A stretch of DNA of 39,911 bases, taken from positions 1 to 39,911 of the forward strand of contig BPTK01000009.1 of NCBI GenBank assembly GCA_023705905.1, written 5' to 3'. This stretch comes from Candidatus Heimdallarchaeota archaeon. Its GTDB lineage: Archaea; Asgardarchaeota; Heimdallarchaeia; Heimdallarchaeales; Heimdallarchaeaceae. The notes below the pieces were generated by a model, which was not told where the DNA came from, did no database searches, and saw nothing but the letters and a program-made list of their open reading frames with translations. The position numbers and the translations under genes were made by a program. Shown one piece after another: positions 1 through 7,462 of this stretch; the stretch's first letter is position 1, and each line of letters opens with the position of its first letter.

Positions 1-135
1 GTTTTGGAACTTCCTTCTTAACCTCTGGTTTTGGAACTTCCTTCTTAACCTCTGGTTTTGGAACTTCCTTCTTAACCTCTGGCTTTGGAGCTTCCTTCTT
101 TACCTCTGGTTTTGGAGCTTCCTTCTTTACCTCTG
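1..135 (-). repeat. Five 27-bp tandem repeats coding the uS4 tail
   Basis: Units lie at 1-27, 28-54, 55-81, 82-108 and 109-135. The first three are identical and the last two differ at a few bases. Each is in frame and encodes PEVKKEVPK or PEVKKEAPK. The units are contiguous with no spacers, and the array may extend beyond the window. The near-identity of the units suggests recent expansion. Confidence 0.95.
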
Positions 136-760
136 GTTTAGCTTCAGGTTTTTTCTCTTCTCTTTTTCTAGGTTTCCCATCTCTTCCAGTTCTTTCACGT
201 TTAGATACTTCCTTTTTCTCAGGCTGCCCCGCATCAAAAGCAGGAGGTGCTTGAGGTCGTGAAGGATGGGTTTGATCATTCAGTGGAGAACGGGGAGCGT
301 AGTTGACTATCTCCTCTTCAGCTACTGTGATTAATCTGCTAGGAGATGTTGCAACACCAGTTCCGATAGCTATATGTCTATGAGCTATGAATTGACGAGC
401 TTGGTACGGAGAGGATGCTAGACCTTTTCTAAATACAATTGTTTGAAGTCTTCTTTCAAGAACGACCTTAACTTCAAGTCCTAAAACAGAATCAAGGTTG
501 CTATTCTGAGATAACATACCAAAACGAGAGAGTCTTGAAAGAAGTTCTTGTTCTCGAATTTTCCTAGCTTCAGGATCCAGAGCTAATAAGCCTCTAGCTT
601 GTTGTCTAGCTGTAGAAAGAATAGTTCTTGCTTTCCACAATTCGCGTTTATTTCTTAAACCATACGCACCAACAAGAGGGAGTTCTCTCTCTAAACGAGC
701 TTTATCATAAGGATGACCTGGCGTTTCAATTTTCTTTCTTTGTCTTTTAATTCCACCCAT
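1..760 (-). CDS. rps4: 30S ribosomal protein uS4 (S4), 3' end cut by window edge
   Basis: The reverse strand reads MGGIKRQRKKIETPGHPYDK from an ATG at 760. This is the archaeal uS4 N-terminus, and an S4-type RNA-binding domain lies at about residues 100-160 (around ERRLQTIVFRKGLA and QARQFIAHRHIAIG). uS4 nucleates small-subunit assembly on 16S rRNA. The start has a GGTGAT Shine-Dalgarno that overlaps the stop of uS13, so the two genes are translationally linked in the usual archaeal S13-S4 operon. After the folded domain comes a Lys/Glu/Pro-rich tail that becomes perfect nonapeptide repeats and continues past the window edge. The stop codon is not visible. The identity is secure; the tail is unusual. 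Confidence 0.95.
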   Translation of the reverse strand, partial: MGGIKRQRKKIETPGHPYDKARLERELPLVGAYGLRNKRELWKARTILSTARQQARGLLALDPEARKIREQELLSRLSRFGMLSQNSNLDSVLGLEVKVVLERRLQTIVFRKGLASSPYQARQFIAHRHIAIGTGVATSPSRLITVAEEEIVNYAPRSPLNDQTHPSRPQAPPAFDAGQPEKKEVSKRERTGRDGKPRKREEKKPEAKPEVKKEAPKPEVKKEAPKPEVKKEVPKPEVKKEVPKPEVKKEVPK

Positions 761-765
761 AATTA

Positions 766-1212
766 TCACCTTTGTCTTCTCTTAGATACACCTACAGTCG
801 TACCAGTACCACCATGTGTTCGGGTCTTTTGACCTCTGACTTTTAATTTGAATTGATGACGAATTCCTCGACGACAACGAATCTTGATATATCTTTCAAT
901 ATCTTGTTTTGTCTGAAGAATGAGTTTGGCCTCAGTTATGTGTAAATTATCACCAGTTTGGCGATCTTTCCTTCGATTAATCATCCACACAGGGATACCT
1001 GCAGCAACGGGATCAGATATAACGCTTTCTATTTCCTTAACTGTGACATCGGTAAGAGTACCAATACGCTCAGAATAAGGAATGTTCAATGTTTTTACAA
1101 TTGTCTGTGCTAACCTTCTGTTAACACCTGCGATCTTAGAAAGTCCTAAAGAAACAGGTAAATAACCCTCTAAATCGGTAGACTTTATCCTAACTAAATG
1201 GCGAAATGACAT
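766..1212 (-). CDS. rps13: 30S ribosomal protein uS13 (S13)
   Basis: The 148-residue product starts MSFRHLVRIKSTDLEGYLPV. It has the S13 helix-two-turn-helix core (GLSKIAGVNRRLAQTIVKTL) and ends in the basic tail GQKTRTHGGTGTTVGVSKRR, which contacts tRNA and the subunit bridge at the head of the 30S. An in-frame start 11 codons upstream is possible, but the ATG at 1212 is preceded by GTGATAAT, matching the archaeal anti-Shine-Dalgarno, and matches the family N-terminus. It is followed directly by uS4. Upstream lie a roughly 220-nt leader with inverted repeats and then tRNA-Ser. Confidence 0.95.
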   Translation of the reverse strand: MSFRHLVRIKSTDLEGYLPVSLGLSKIAGVNRRLAQTIVKTLNIPYSERIGTLTDVTVKEIESVISDPVAAGIPVWMINRRKDRQTGDNLHITEAKLILQTKQDIERYIKIRCRRGIRHQFKLKVRGQKTRTHGGTGTTVGVSKRRQR

Positions 1213-1239
1213 ATTATCACTTTTATTCGTTTTTCTCTT

Positions 1240-1284
1240 CCACAACCCGGAGTTGTGGTGCTCTTCGTTCTACAAATTGTAGAA
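1240..1284 (-). promoter_or_regulatory. Two inverted repeats in the uS13 leader
   Basis: CCACAAC at 1240-1246 pairs with GTTGTGG at 1252-1258 (7 bp, 5-nt loop). TTCTACAA at 1268-1275 pairs with TTGTAGAA at 1277-1284 (8 bp around one base). They lie 28-72 nt upstream of the uS13 ATG. They could be leader hairpins used for ribosomal-protein autoregulation, RNA processing sites after the tRNA, or protein-binding palindromes. The pairing is seen; the function is inferred. Confidence 0.5.
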
Positions 1285-1435
1285 AGGGAAACATCTATTT
1301 CCATCGAGCTTCGCCTAGCATCTATACATAGAAGATACTAATGACTTCAAGAAGGGAGCAGTTAAGATTTTTTTAAGTATTTGCTTAAAAGAGAAAAAAA
1401 CAATCATCAGTTGAATAAACCAGTATAAGAGAAGA

Positions 1436-1520
1436 TGGAGCCAGGACGGGGATTTGAACCCCGGCGCCACAAGGGCAATGCATTTCCAATGCATCTCCGT
1501 AGCCGCTTGGATATCCTGGC
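1436..1520 (-). tRNA. tRNA-Ser (anticodon GGA), CCA encoded
   Basis: Class II tRNA on the reverse strand. The acceptor stem is GCCAGGA/TCCTGGC (7 bp). The D-stem is TCC/GGA with loop AAGCGGCTAC. The anticodon stem ATGCA/TGCAT has loop TTGGAAA and anticodon GGA. A long variable arm has stem GCC/GGC, and the T-arm is CGGGG TTCAAAT CCCCG. Body at 1440-1520, then discriminator T at 1439 and an encoded CCA at 1436-1438. It reads UCC and UCU codons. No intron is seen. The U73 discriminator is odd for a serine tRNA, which normally carries G73. Confidence 0.95.
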
Positions 1521-1574
1521 ATTCTCCGTAAATCTTACAAATTAAGCTTACGTCTTTTCTTCCTTACTTTTGTT

Positions 1575-1649
1575 TTAAACTTTTCTTTTAGCTTTATTCC
1601 AATCTATGATATATACTAATACAATTGTTCCTAAAGTAGTTAGAAACAT
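1575..1649 (-). CDS. Possible 24-residue membrane peptide
   Basis: A short reverse-strand ORF has a strong ribosome-binding site: GAGGAG at 1655-1660, five bases from the ATG at 1647-1649. The product begins MFLTTLGTIVLVYIIDW and ends NKAKRKV. That is one hydrophobic helix followed by a positively charged tail, the layout of small single-span membrane peptides with an outside N-terminus. It lies upstream of tRNA-Ser on the same strand. No homology can be judged at this length. The Shine-Dalgarno and amphipathic layout are the only support. Confidence 0.4.
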   Translation of the reverse strand: MFLTTLGTIVLVYIIDWNKAKRKV

Positions 1650-1735
1650 TTTTTCTCCTCTTCATTTTTAAAGTATTTTACTTTCAGCAAAGCCCCCAAA
1701 TCCTTTTTTAAGTTGTAATCTTTAAAATTGTTAGA

Positions 1736-2542
1736 ATGACAAAAACTTTAGACGAGATACAGAAACTACTTAGTTCGATGTGTGACAAGGATGTCATACA
1801 AGATAAGGATTTTGGGCTTGAATTTGGAACTTATGCAGAAAAGGTTACAAAATCTACTAGAGTAAAAACGATCTTCGTTTCCACATATGCTAATCTTAGA
1901 CTTGTACACTCAATGAATGAAAACAAATCTAATCTGGTTATCACAATTATGCCATTATCTTTTATCGAAAATGGTTTTCCATTATCTGAGCGAGATTTTG
2001 AATTATTACGTTCTTTAACTACCAATAATATCAAAACAATAAGCCTATCGTATAATTGGTTATATTCAAAAAATGGTGCTTTTGCGTACTTTCTTCAAAC
2101 TCTTGGTGTCAATCAATTTAAACAAGACAAAGTTTCCGTATCTCCAGGTAACGTCATTTTTCTTTGGAATACTAGTGAAATTTCCTTCAAAGATTTCTTG
2201 GCAAATCTTTCACATTTAACAAAGAAATGGATAGCTTTTACCAACACATCTGAGGATAAACCCGAATGTTTTGTACTGGAAAAACAAGACTTATCGTCAG
2301 AAGAACTAGAGAAACTCAAGAAGGAAGGGATAACTACTGTGGTTAGTTTCAATTTAGATTCAAAACGATTAAAGGAATATAAACAAAACAACATAAATTT
2401 CCTATTTATACCTATCCAAGATTTCTGTAATATAGCTCTTAGAAAGTTTTCACAGTTATTACAGATGAAAGTAGAGCAGAAAGTAATTTTCTATCCACAA
2501 GAGATAGAAAACTGGATTTCTGTTAATGATTTAATCAACTAA
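1736..2542 (+). CDS. NIF3-like protein, metal ligands apparently lost
   Basis: The 268-residue product follows the NIF3/DUF34 layout. An N-terminal helix comes first, then a strand and turn at residues 67-78 (LVITIMPLSFI) where the family has the THHP metal motif. The segment TISLSYNWLY (101-110) sits where the family has S-x-H-T-N-x-D, followed by the GAFAYFLQTLGV helix matching the G-G-V-N-D-x-L helix. The histidines of both motifs are absent, and the C-terminal GHxxxE region is also not recognisable. NIF3 proteins usually bind two metals in a toroidal hexamer, so this copy may be structural or bind something else. The ATG lacks a Shine-Dalgarno and an A/T-rich element lies upstream, so it may be leaderless. 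An RNA methyltransferase gene follows 11 nt later. The family call is by pattern and moderate. Confidence 0.5.
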   Translation: MTKTLDEIQKLLSSMCDKDVIQDKDFGLEFGTYAEKVTKSTRVKTIFVSTYANLRLVHSMNENKSNLVITIMPLSFIENGFPLSERDFELLRSLTTNNIKTISLSYNWLYSKNGAFAYFLQTLGVNQFKQDKVSVSPGNVIFLWNTSEISFKDFLANLSHLTKKWIAFTNTSEDKPECFVLEKQDLSSEELEKLKKEGITTVVSFNLDSKRLKEYKQNNINFLFIPIQDFCNIALRKFSQLLQMKVEQKVIFYPQEIENWISVNDLIN

Positions 2543-2553
2543 ACCAATATATA

Positions 2554-3924
2554 GTGAAACGAGACAATGACTCCAGAAGAGAGAGTTGGGATGAGATGGG
2601 TTCTATTATTCCTATAGTTATTTCTGCATTAGAGGATATAGACAATGGGAAATCTCTGCGTAGTGTTTTGCGCTTTCACGTCACTCAATATAATCTAGAC
2701 AGAGAAGAAGAATCTACTTTATATTATTATACCCATGAAATTTATAGAAAACTTAACTGGATTGACCTTTTTATAAAAACTAGCTCATCAAATTTCTCTC
2801 TGAGAAAAATAAAGAGTGATATGAGGGCACTATTACGCTTAGCTACACACATGTTAAAAGTAAATAATGAGCCGGTTGATAAAGTAGTTACAATGCTTGA
2901 ACCCTATTATCATTCCATTGCTCAAATGTCTATTGACTCTTTGTTAGAATTAATTCAATCAGTTACTGAAGAAAATCTCCATGAGAATCGAGAAGATTTA
3001 CCCTCAAAATATTCTCTGAAGTATTTTACTTATACGTGGATTGTTAGAAAATTCATCAAACAATGGGGAAAAGATTTCACAGAGAAAGTATTACAATCTC
3101 TCCTTGAAAGTATCCCATTATATGTAAGAGTTAACACTCTAAAAGTATCTTATGATGATATTACTAGCAAGCTCACAAATTATGAGATTAAATATACCCC
3201 CGTTGAAACTATACCAAATCTTATTCGCATTGATGAAACACCTTTGCCAATTCCACGTTTAGATGAATTTAAAGAAGGTAAGCTTGTTGTACAGCAAAAA
3301 GCTTCTGCCTTGGTTTCACTAGTTTTGGATCCACAACCAGGTGAGAAAATACTCGATATGTGTGCATCACCTGGGGGAAAAACTTCGCATCTTGTAGCTC
3401 AAGCTGGTACCACAAAAAATATTTTGGCAGTTGATTTAAACAAGGAAAGGGTGAAGATATTAACAGATCGATTAAAATTATTAGGCGCTGAGAAGGTTAA
3501 AATTCTTTCAGCAGACGCGAGAACTCTAAAGTCAAAGGTTAAGTCGACTTTTGATAAAATTCTACTTGATCCCCCCTGCTCTGGATCGGGGACATATTCC
3601 TCAAGACCTGATATTAAATGGAGAATGAAACAGAGAGATCTAAATTGGTATATTAAACTACAGACTGCTTTGCTTGATGAAGCTTCTAAGCTTCTGGAAG
3701 TGGATGGATGCATTGTTTATTCAACTTGTTCACTTTTTGAAGACGAAAACCATGAGATTATTTCACAGTTTCTTAAGAAAAATTCAAACTTCTCATTAAT
3801 GCTAACCTCACCAATGATTGGGATTGCATCTACTCTATTAGAAAATAAAACTCAAGAGCTGTATCCTCACCTTCATGAAACTGAAGGGTTTTTCATTGCG
3901 AAAATGAAGAAAGAGGGTAGTTAG
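2554..3924 (+). CDS. NSUN/RsmB-type RNA cytosine-C5 methyltransferase
   Basis: 456 residues from a GTG start; an in-frame ATG at 2596 is an alternative. Residues about 15-150 form a NusB-like helical domain, as in RsmB. A PUA-like or linker region follows, then a Rossmann methyltransferase domain from about residue 240. The SAM-binding motif DMCASPGGKTSHL is near residue 267, motif IV is DPPCSGSG (Cys342) and motif VI is STCS (Cys392). In this family the motif VI cysteine attacks C6 of cytosine and the motif IV cysteine releases the product. The target is rRNA or tRNA and cannot be told from sequence. It follows the NIF3-like gene closely. Its stop overlaps the convergent gelsolin-like gene by 4 nt. 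Confidence 0.9.
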   Translation: MKRDNDSRRESWDEMGSIIPIVISALEDIDNGKSLRSVLRFHVTQYNLDREEESTLYYYTHEIYRKLNWIDLFIKTSSSNFSLRKIKSDMRALLRLATHMLKVNNEPVDKVVTMLEPYYHSIAQMSIDSLLELIQSVTEENLHENREDLPSKYSLKYFTYTWIVRKFIKQWGKDFTEKVLQSLLESIPLYVRVNTLKVSYDDITSKLTNYEIKYTPVETIPNLIRIDETPLPIPRLDEFKEGKLVVQQKASALVSLVLDPQPGEKILDMCASPGGKTSHLVAQAGTTKNILAVDLNKERVKILTDRLKLLGAEKVKILSADARTLKSKVKSTFDKILLDPPCSGSGTYSSRPDIKWRMKQRDLNWYIKLQTALLDEASKLLEVDGCIVYSTCSLFEDENHEIISQFLKKNSNFSLMLTSPMIGIASTLLENKTQELYPHLHETEGFFIAKMKKEGS

Positions 3925-4565
3925 TTGTCCTCTTCATAGATATTATCTAGTAACGAATCAATTTTTTTAACCATTTCAGTTTTTAGAATGTGTCTAGCTG
4001 GCTTATTCATTTTCTTGGCTTTATCTAACTTAGTTTCAAAGAGAATCTGATTTGCTAAAGTTTTAACCAGCTCGTCTATATTTTGAGTTTTGTAACTCTC
4101 CTTATCTTTCTCTATTTGAAGAATTTTTCTAACAGGTTGTATTTCTTTGTCTTCTTTCTTAGTTTGAATGCTTGAAGAATAGCTTTTTGTTTCAAAAACT
4201 GGAATGGTTTTTTCACCATAAACAATGTTTCTCGAAACAGTCTCAAGTTCTCTGTTTTCTTTAATCTCACCTGGAATCGAAACATCTAGCATCTGATAAA
4301 GTGATGGAAGTATACGATCCTTCTCTTCCTCCTCTATGTTGATGACTTTATATCTTGAACCCTTCTGTGTATTAAGGTTGGTTGCTGCTCTAGCGGCTGA
4401 ATATGCTAAAGCACTAGATATGCCCATTTTTCGATAGATGAATATCTTCTTTTCTTTTCTATCTACAATCAAATAAGCTCCATCACCACGAAGAAAACTA
4501 TCTTTCTCAGATGGAACTTCGAAAAAACTACCATCTTTGTTAACTGAAAAGATACGTAGGCCCAT
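3921..4565 (-). CDS. Gelsolin-like domain protein (probable)
   Basis: 214 residues from the ATG at 4565, which has a GGGGTG ribosome-binding site five to six bases upstream; a GTG three codons earlier is less likely. Residues about 1-85 match the gelsolin repeat. The segment LRGDGAYLIVDRKEKKIFIY corresponds to the family's 'ayLLd...evyvW' strand, followed by the helix SSALAYSAARAATNLN and the strand RYKVINIEEE. The rest is charged and helical, with a Lys/Glu-rich segment to about residue 150 and a possible coiled coil at the end. Gelsolin domains bind actin and calcium, and single-domain versions occur in Asgard archaea with actin homologues. The key calcium ligands are not assigned. The fold call is by eye. 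An alternative is an unrelated alpha/beta domain. Confidence 0.55.
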   Translation of the reverse strand: MGLRIFSVNKDGSFFEVPSEKDSFLRGDGAYLIVDRKEKKIFIYRKMGISSALAYSAARAATNLNTQKGSRYKVINIEEEEKDRILPSLYQMLDVSIPGEIKENRELETVSRNIVYGEKTIPVFETKSYSSSIQTKKEDKEIQPVRKILQIEKDKESYKTQNIDELVKTLANQILFETKLDKAKKMNKPARHILKTEMVKKIDSLLDNIYEEDN

Positions 4566-4629
4566 ACATTTCACCCCATTGTATACAGAGGCGAACTACA
4601 AATAAAAACTATTTGCTTTCCAAATGGCC

Positions 4630-5349
4630 TTATTTCTTATAAAATGTTGGATCCGAAACCCCTGATTCTTGAAAAGCTCTCTTTTTTCTTTGGCATGACT
4701 CACAAATTCCACAATGGATGGGATTTCCTTCCTTGGTCCATTCTTTGACTTGATAACAAGAAGACATATATTCAAACTTTGCATCCTTTTCAATCAAAAA
4801 TTCAATGATCTCGCTTTTGATTTGTGTGTTAAAAGGCGCGAGGACAGAAACATCGTTTAAACAACCTAGACTAATAGCACAATTCATTCGTTCTACAAAT
4901 TCGGGTGTATTATCTGGAAATGTTGTTGCCTCTTCTTTATTTGCACCAAATAAGATATGAACTGGTTCCTTGTAGCTATCTGCAAAAGCTGAAGCTGCGG
5001 ATATGAATAGGATATTTCTTGCTGGAACCCACACTTGATTTGCTGTTTCTTTTGTCAATTTACTCTCATCAAGTTGCTTAAAACTTGAAAACTCAGGTGG
5101 TGCCGATTCAACTGATGCTAGTTTTGACCCTCTCTTTAAGGAAAGTTCTTCGAGGAAATCGAGAGAGACAATCTTGCTTTCCAAATTGTAAAAATCAGTA
5201 AATTTCAGATTCAATCTCTTGATAACTTCATCTTCTTTGCTACCATATTTGAAGCTTAATAGTATTATTTTATCATATCGTTCAATAGCCCAATAAAGAC
5301 AAGCAGAAGAATCTAATCCTCCAGAGAATAATACTATTGCTATACTCAT
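4630..5349 (-). CDS. queC: 7-cyano-7-deazaguanine (preQ0) synthase QueC
   Basis: QueC converts 7-carboxy-7-deazaguanine to preQ0 using ATP and ammonia, the last step before tRNA insertion. The 239-residue protein starts MSIAIVLFSGGLDSS; the SGGLDS PP-loop (residues 9-14) binds ATP. The C-terminal cysteines in SSCYQVKEW and HCGICESCQRKK form the zinc site. The first possible start, 12 codons upstream, is rejected because the family begins near MSIAIV and GAGGAT lies upstream of this ATG. It is the last gene of the minus-strand queE-folE2-DUF366-queD-queC run. A hairpin at 5392-5411 separates it from queD. Confidence 0.95.
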   Translation of the reverse strand: MSIAIVLFSGGLDSSACLYWAIERYDKIILLSFKYGSKEDEVIKRLNLKFTDFYNLESKIVSLDFLEELSLKRGSKLASVESAPPEFSSFKQLDESKLTKETANQVWVPARNILFISAASAFADSYKEPVHILFGANKEEATTFPDNTPEFVERMNCAISLGCLNDVSVLAPFNTQIKSEIIEFLIEKDAKFEYMSSCYQVKEWTKEGNPIHCGICESCQRKKRAFQESGVSDPTFYKK

Positions 5350-5391
5350 TTTTAATCCTCTTAACTTAATGATCTGTAGGTTCACTATATT

Positions 5392-5411
5392 ATTTTCGTA
5401 TTATCGAAAAT
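5392..5411 (-). promoter_or_regulatory. Hairpin between queD and queC
   Basis: ATTTTCG at 5392-5398 pairs with CGAAAAT at 5405-5411 (7 bp, loop TATTAT). It begins at the queD stop codon. It could be a weak intra-operon processing or termination element. Only the pairing is seen. Confidence 0.35.
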
Positions 5412-5866
5412 CAATCGCCCGTATAGATGACCTTACTTGTAGGAGTTTCCGACATAATTACTGTGATTTTAAATTTTGGAAATTGTTTCTTAATTAGATC
5501 ATGAAAATACATGGACATAAGTTCAGCAGTAGTCGCTTCTATTGGTAATAATTTGACATCTTCTTTTGGGAATCTATATCTCTTATCATCACAGGTTGAG
5601 ATAATTACTTCTTTCTCGTTAGTTTTAATGTCAAAATCTTTGCTTTTTTCTGGAAGTAAAGTTTTATGATCTAATTCTTTAAGAATCCCACTTACACCTT
5701 TTTTGAAAAGACCAAAATCAATAATCATATTATTCTCATCAATTTCTCCTTCTATTTCGATTTCAATTTGATAATTGTGACCATGCACACGAGCACATTT
5801 ATCGTGTTTTGAAAGCATATGGGCACACGCAATTGTAAGTTTGTCACCAGAAATCCTCAATTTCAT
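5411..5866 (-). CDS. queD: 6-carboxytetrahydropterin synthase QueD-like
   Basis: The 151-residue protein belongs to the 6-pyruvoyl-tetrahydropterin synthase family. The catalytic CxxxHGH motif is C24-ARV-HGH, and the zinc-binding histidines are H16, H28 and H30. DFGLFKKGV and LDHKTLL match the conserved D-F and LDH motifs, and the conserved C-terminal glutamate is within SETPTSK. QueD makes 6-carboxy-5,6,7,8-tetrahydropterin from dihydroneopterin triphosphate. It sits between the DUF366-like gene and queC in the same operon. Confidence 0.92.
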   Translation of the reverse strand: MKLRISGDKLTIACAHMLSKHDKCARVHGHNYQIEIEIEGEIDENNMIIDFGLFKKGVSGILKELDHKTLLPEKSKDFDIKTNEKEVIISTCDDKRYRFPKEDVKLLPIEATTAELMSMYFHDLIKKQFPKFKITVIMSETPTSKVIYTGD

Positions 5867-5874
5867 TTAATCAC

Positions 5875-6504
5875 CTAATGTATGTAACGTGTTTTTGCAA
5901 CGTCTTCCTTTATTCGTTGTATTTCCTCCACATATCTCTCTGTTATTTGAACAACAATTCCTTCTATCTCGTCTTCTTTTACGTCCAAATCAAATAAACA
6001 GGTTGCTTTAACATGTTGTGGAAAACCTGTACAACTCAGATTTATTCCAAAGTGTATTTTGCTACTAGATACACTAATACTTGCAATTCCTACATTTAGT
6101 TTCCTATCATCAATGTATATGTCTGTACCTTTTCTTGTTGTGAATATCCCTCTAGACTTTAGAAATTCTATAACTAGCTGTGTAAGAACTCTTAATCGAT
6201 AATATTCAATTTCCATATTTGGAGGTTGAATGTCAAATTCTTCTATGATAAAATGTATGCTATCATCTGAACTAATTAAAATGTCACTCAAGTGTGATTC
6301 TCTTTGAATATCTTTTATATCTACCATCTCTTTTGGAGATAAACTCATCCCTCCTCTGAAAACTAGGATTGAGTTTCCTATTACATTATAATTTTGTGAA
6401 GTAAACTGACTTGAAAGTTGAGATCCATCATAAGTTGTCAATTTTTTCAAGTCTTCAATTATAATCGAATAATTACTTATATTCTGTATTTTCATTTTTT
6501 TCAT
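5875..6504 (-). CDS. DUF366-like archaeal protein in the preQ0 operon
   Basis: 209 residues, or 206 if the ATG at 6495 is used. The central and C-terminal part (SRGIFTTRKGTDIYIDDRKL, then NVGIASISVSSSKIHFGINL) resembles archaeal DUF366. From memory, that family has a fold related to the biotin/lipoate ligase superfamily. FRGGMSLSPKEMVDI, near residue 50, is another likely conserved block. No function is established. The start lies inside the 3' end of folE2 (overlap about 30 nt) and the stop is 8 nt before queD. Translation is therefore coupled to the pathway enzymes, which suggests a role in 7-deazaguanine or pterin metabolism. Confidence 0.6.
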   Translation of the reverse strand: MKKMKIQNISNYSIIIEDLKKLTTYDGSQLSSQFTSQNYNVIGNSILVFRGGMSLSPKEMVDIKDIQRESHLSDILISSDDSIHFIIEEFDIQPPNMEIEYYRLRVLTQLVIEFLKSRGIFTTRKGTDIYIDDRKLNVGIASISVSSSKIHFGINLSCTGFPQHVKATCLFDLDVKEDEIEGIVVQITERYVEEIQRIKEDVAKTRYIH

Positions 6505-7450
6505 ATCCGTTTAATTGATTCTCTAGGCTTTCAAGGGTTGTTTTGACCTCAGCAACTGCATTATGTTGGTGTATGCTTTCATAATTTATCTGTTTTACTG
6601 ATACTATAGTTTGTTGGGGTTGCTTCACAAATTTATCACTTACTTTACGCAATATGATTCGAACTACATCTTCAACAAAAACTGGATGCTCATGAGCGTA
6701 AAGTACTACTGCGAGTTCATCTCTCCTTTTCAATACTTCGTGGACTGGAGCGCTCATTGATGTTTCAAGAATTTCAATGATGTCCTCAAGTTCTATTCTT
6801 TCAGCATCTCTAGGTTGCTCTAATAGAAGAATAGATTTTGATCGTTGATTGTGAGCTGCCATTGGAACATTTTCAATAATTTTCTTAATTTGTTCTTCGG
6901 AAAATCCTTCTTTTAATAATCTCTCTTTTGAAATATCTCTTGAAAGTTCTTGTGAACAAGGACATACAGTCGTACCTTCAACTTCAGCACCAATAACTTT
7001 TGTTATGGTAATTTTATTCTCCTTTTTTTTAGCATATGCACCTGCACGTAGTTTGTGAACACTGGATTTTTTCCTAGAAATAGCATTTGAAAATGTTTCC
7101 ATCTCATAATCCGCTCTTAAAGTAACTTCTGCATAACGTGCTCCAGGTTGAACTGTAATTACCTTCTCAGCGATTTTTGCACAAAGCTCTTCACAATCTG
7201 TAATAACTTCTCCAGTAAGTGTTGCAATAACTTCATTTATTGCTTCAATATTCCTTGACATGTGAATACCTCGTTTCGAGGGTAAAAGATCAACGTAAAC
7301 ATCTATTTTAGCTGATAATTCATTATACACTCCGAATCTTTTTCGTCTTATAATTTTAGGGATATCACTTATTCCTACTCTTCGAATTCCGATCTGTATC
7401 CTAGATGGATCAGATTGAACATCAGATAGTTTGTCATTGTTAGCTTTCAT
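6473..7450 (-). CDS. GTP cyclohydrolase, FolE2/MptA (COG1469) type
   Basis: The 325-residue protein shows COG1469 features: VQSDPSRIQIGIRRVGISDI at residues 11-30, RGIHMSRNIEAINEV, EVTLRADYE, and the metal-site segment TVCPCSQELSRD with MAAHNQRSK. It opens GTP to a dihydroneopterin phosphate, feeding QueD. In archaea the family also serves tetrahydromethanopterin synthesis (MptA), and the sequence alone does not separate the two. Placement right after queE and before queD favours 7-deazaguanine synthesis. It ends inside the next gene. Confidence 0.9.
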   Translation of the reverse strand: MKANNDKLSDVQSDPSRIQIGIRRVGISDIPKIIRRKRFGVYNELSAKIDVYVDLLPSKRGIHMSRNIEAINEVIATLTGEVITDCEELCAKIAEKVITVQPGARYAEVTLRADYEMETFSNAISRKKSSVHKLRAGAYAKKKENKITITKVIGAEVEGTTVCPCSQELSRDISKERLLKEGFSEEQIKKIIENVPMAAHNQRSKSILLLEQPRDAERIELEDIIEILETSMSAPVHEVLKRRDELAVVLYAHEHPVFVEDVVRIILRKVSDKFVKQPQQTIVSVKQINYESIHQHNAVAEVKTTLESLENQLNGYEKNENTEYK

Positions 7451-7462
7451 TTTTATGACCCT

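Noticed and set aside
1-135. CRISPR-like short repeats
   Set aside because: Units are contiguous, in frame with uS4 and have no spacers; they are protein-coding repeats.
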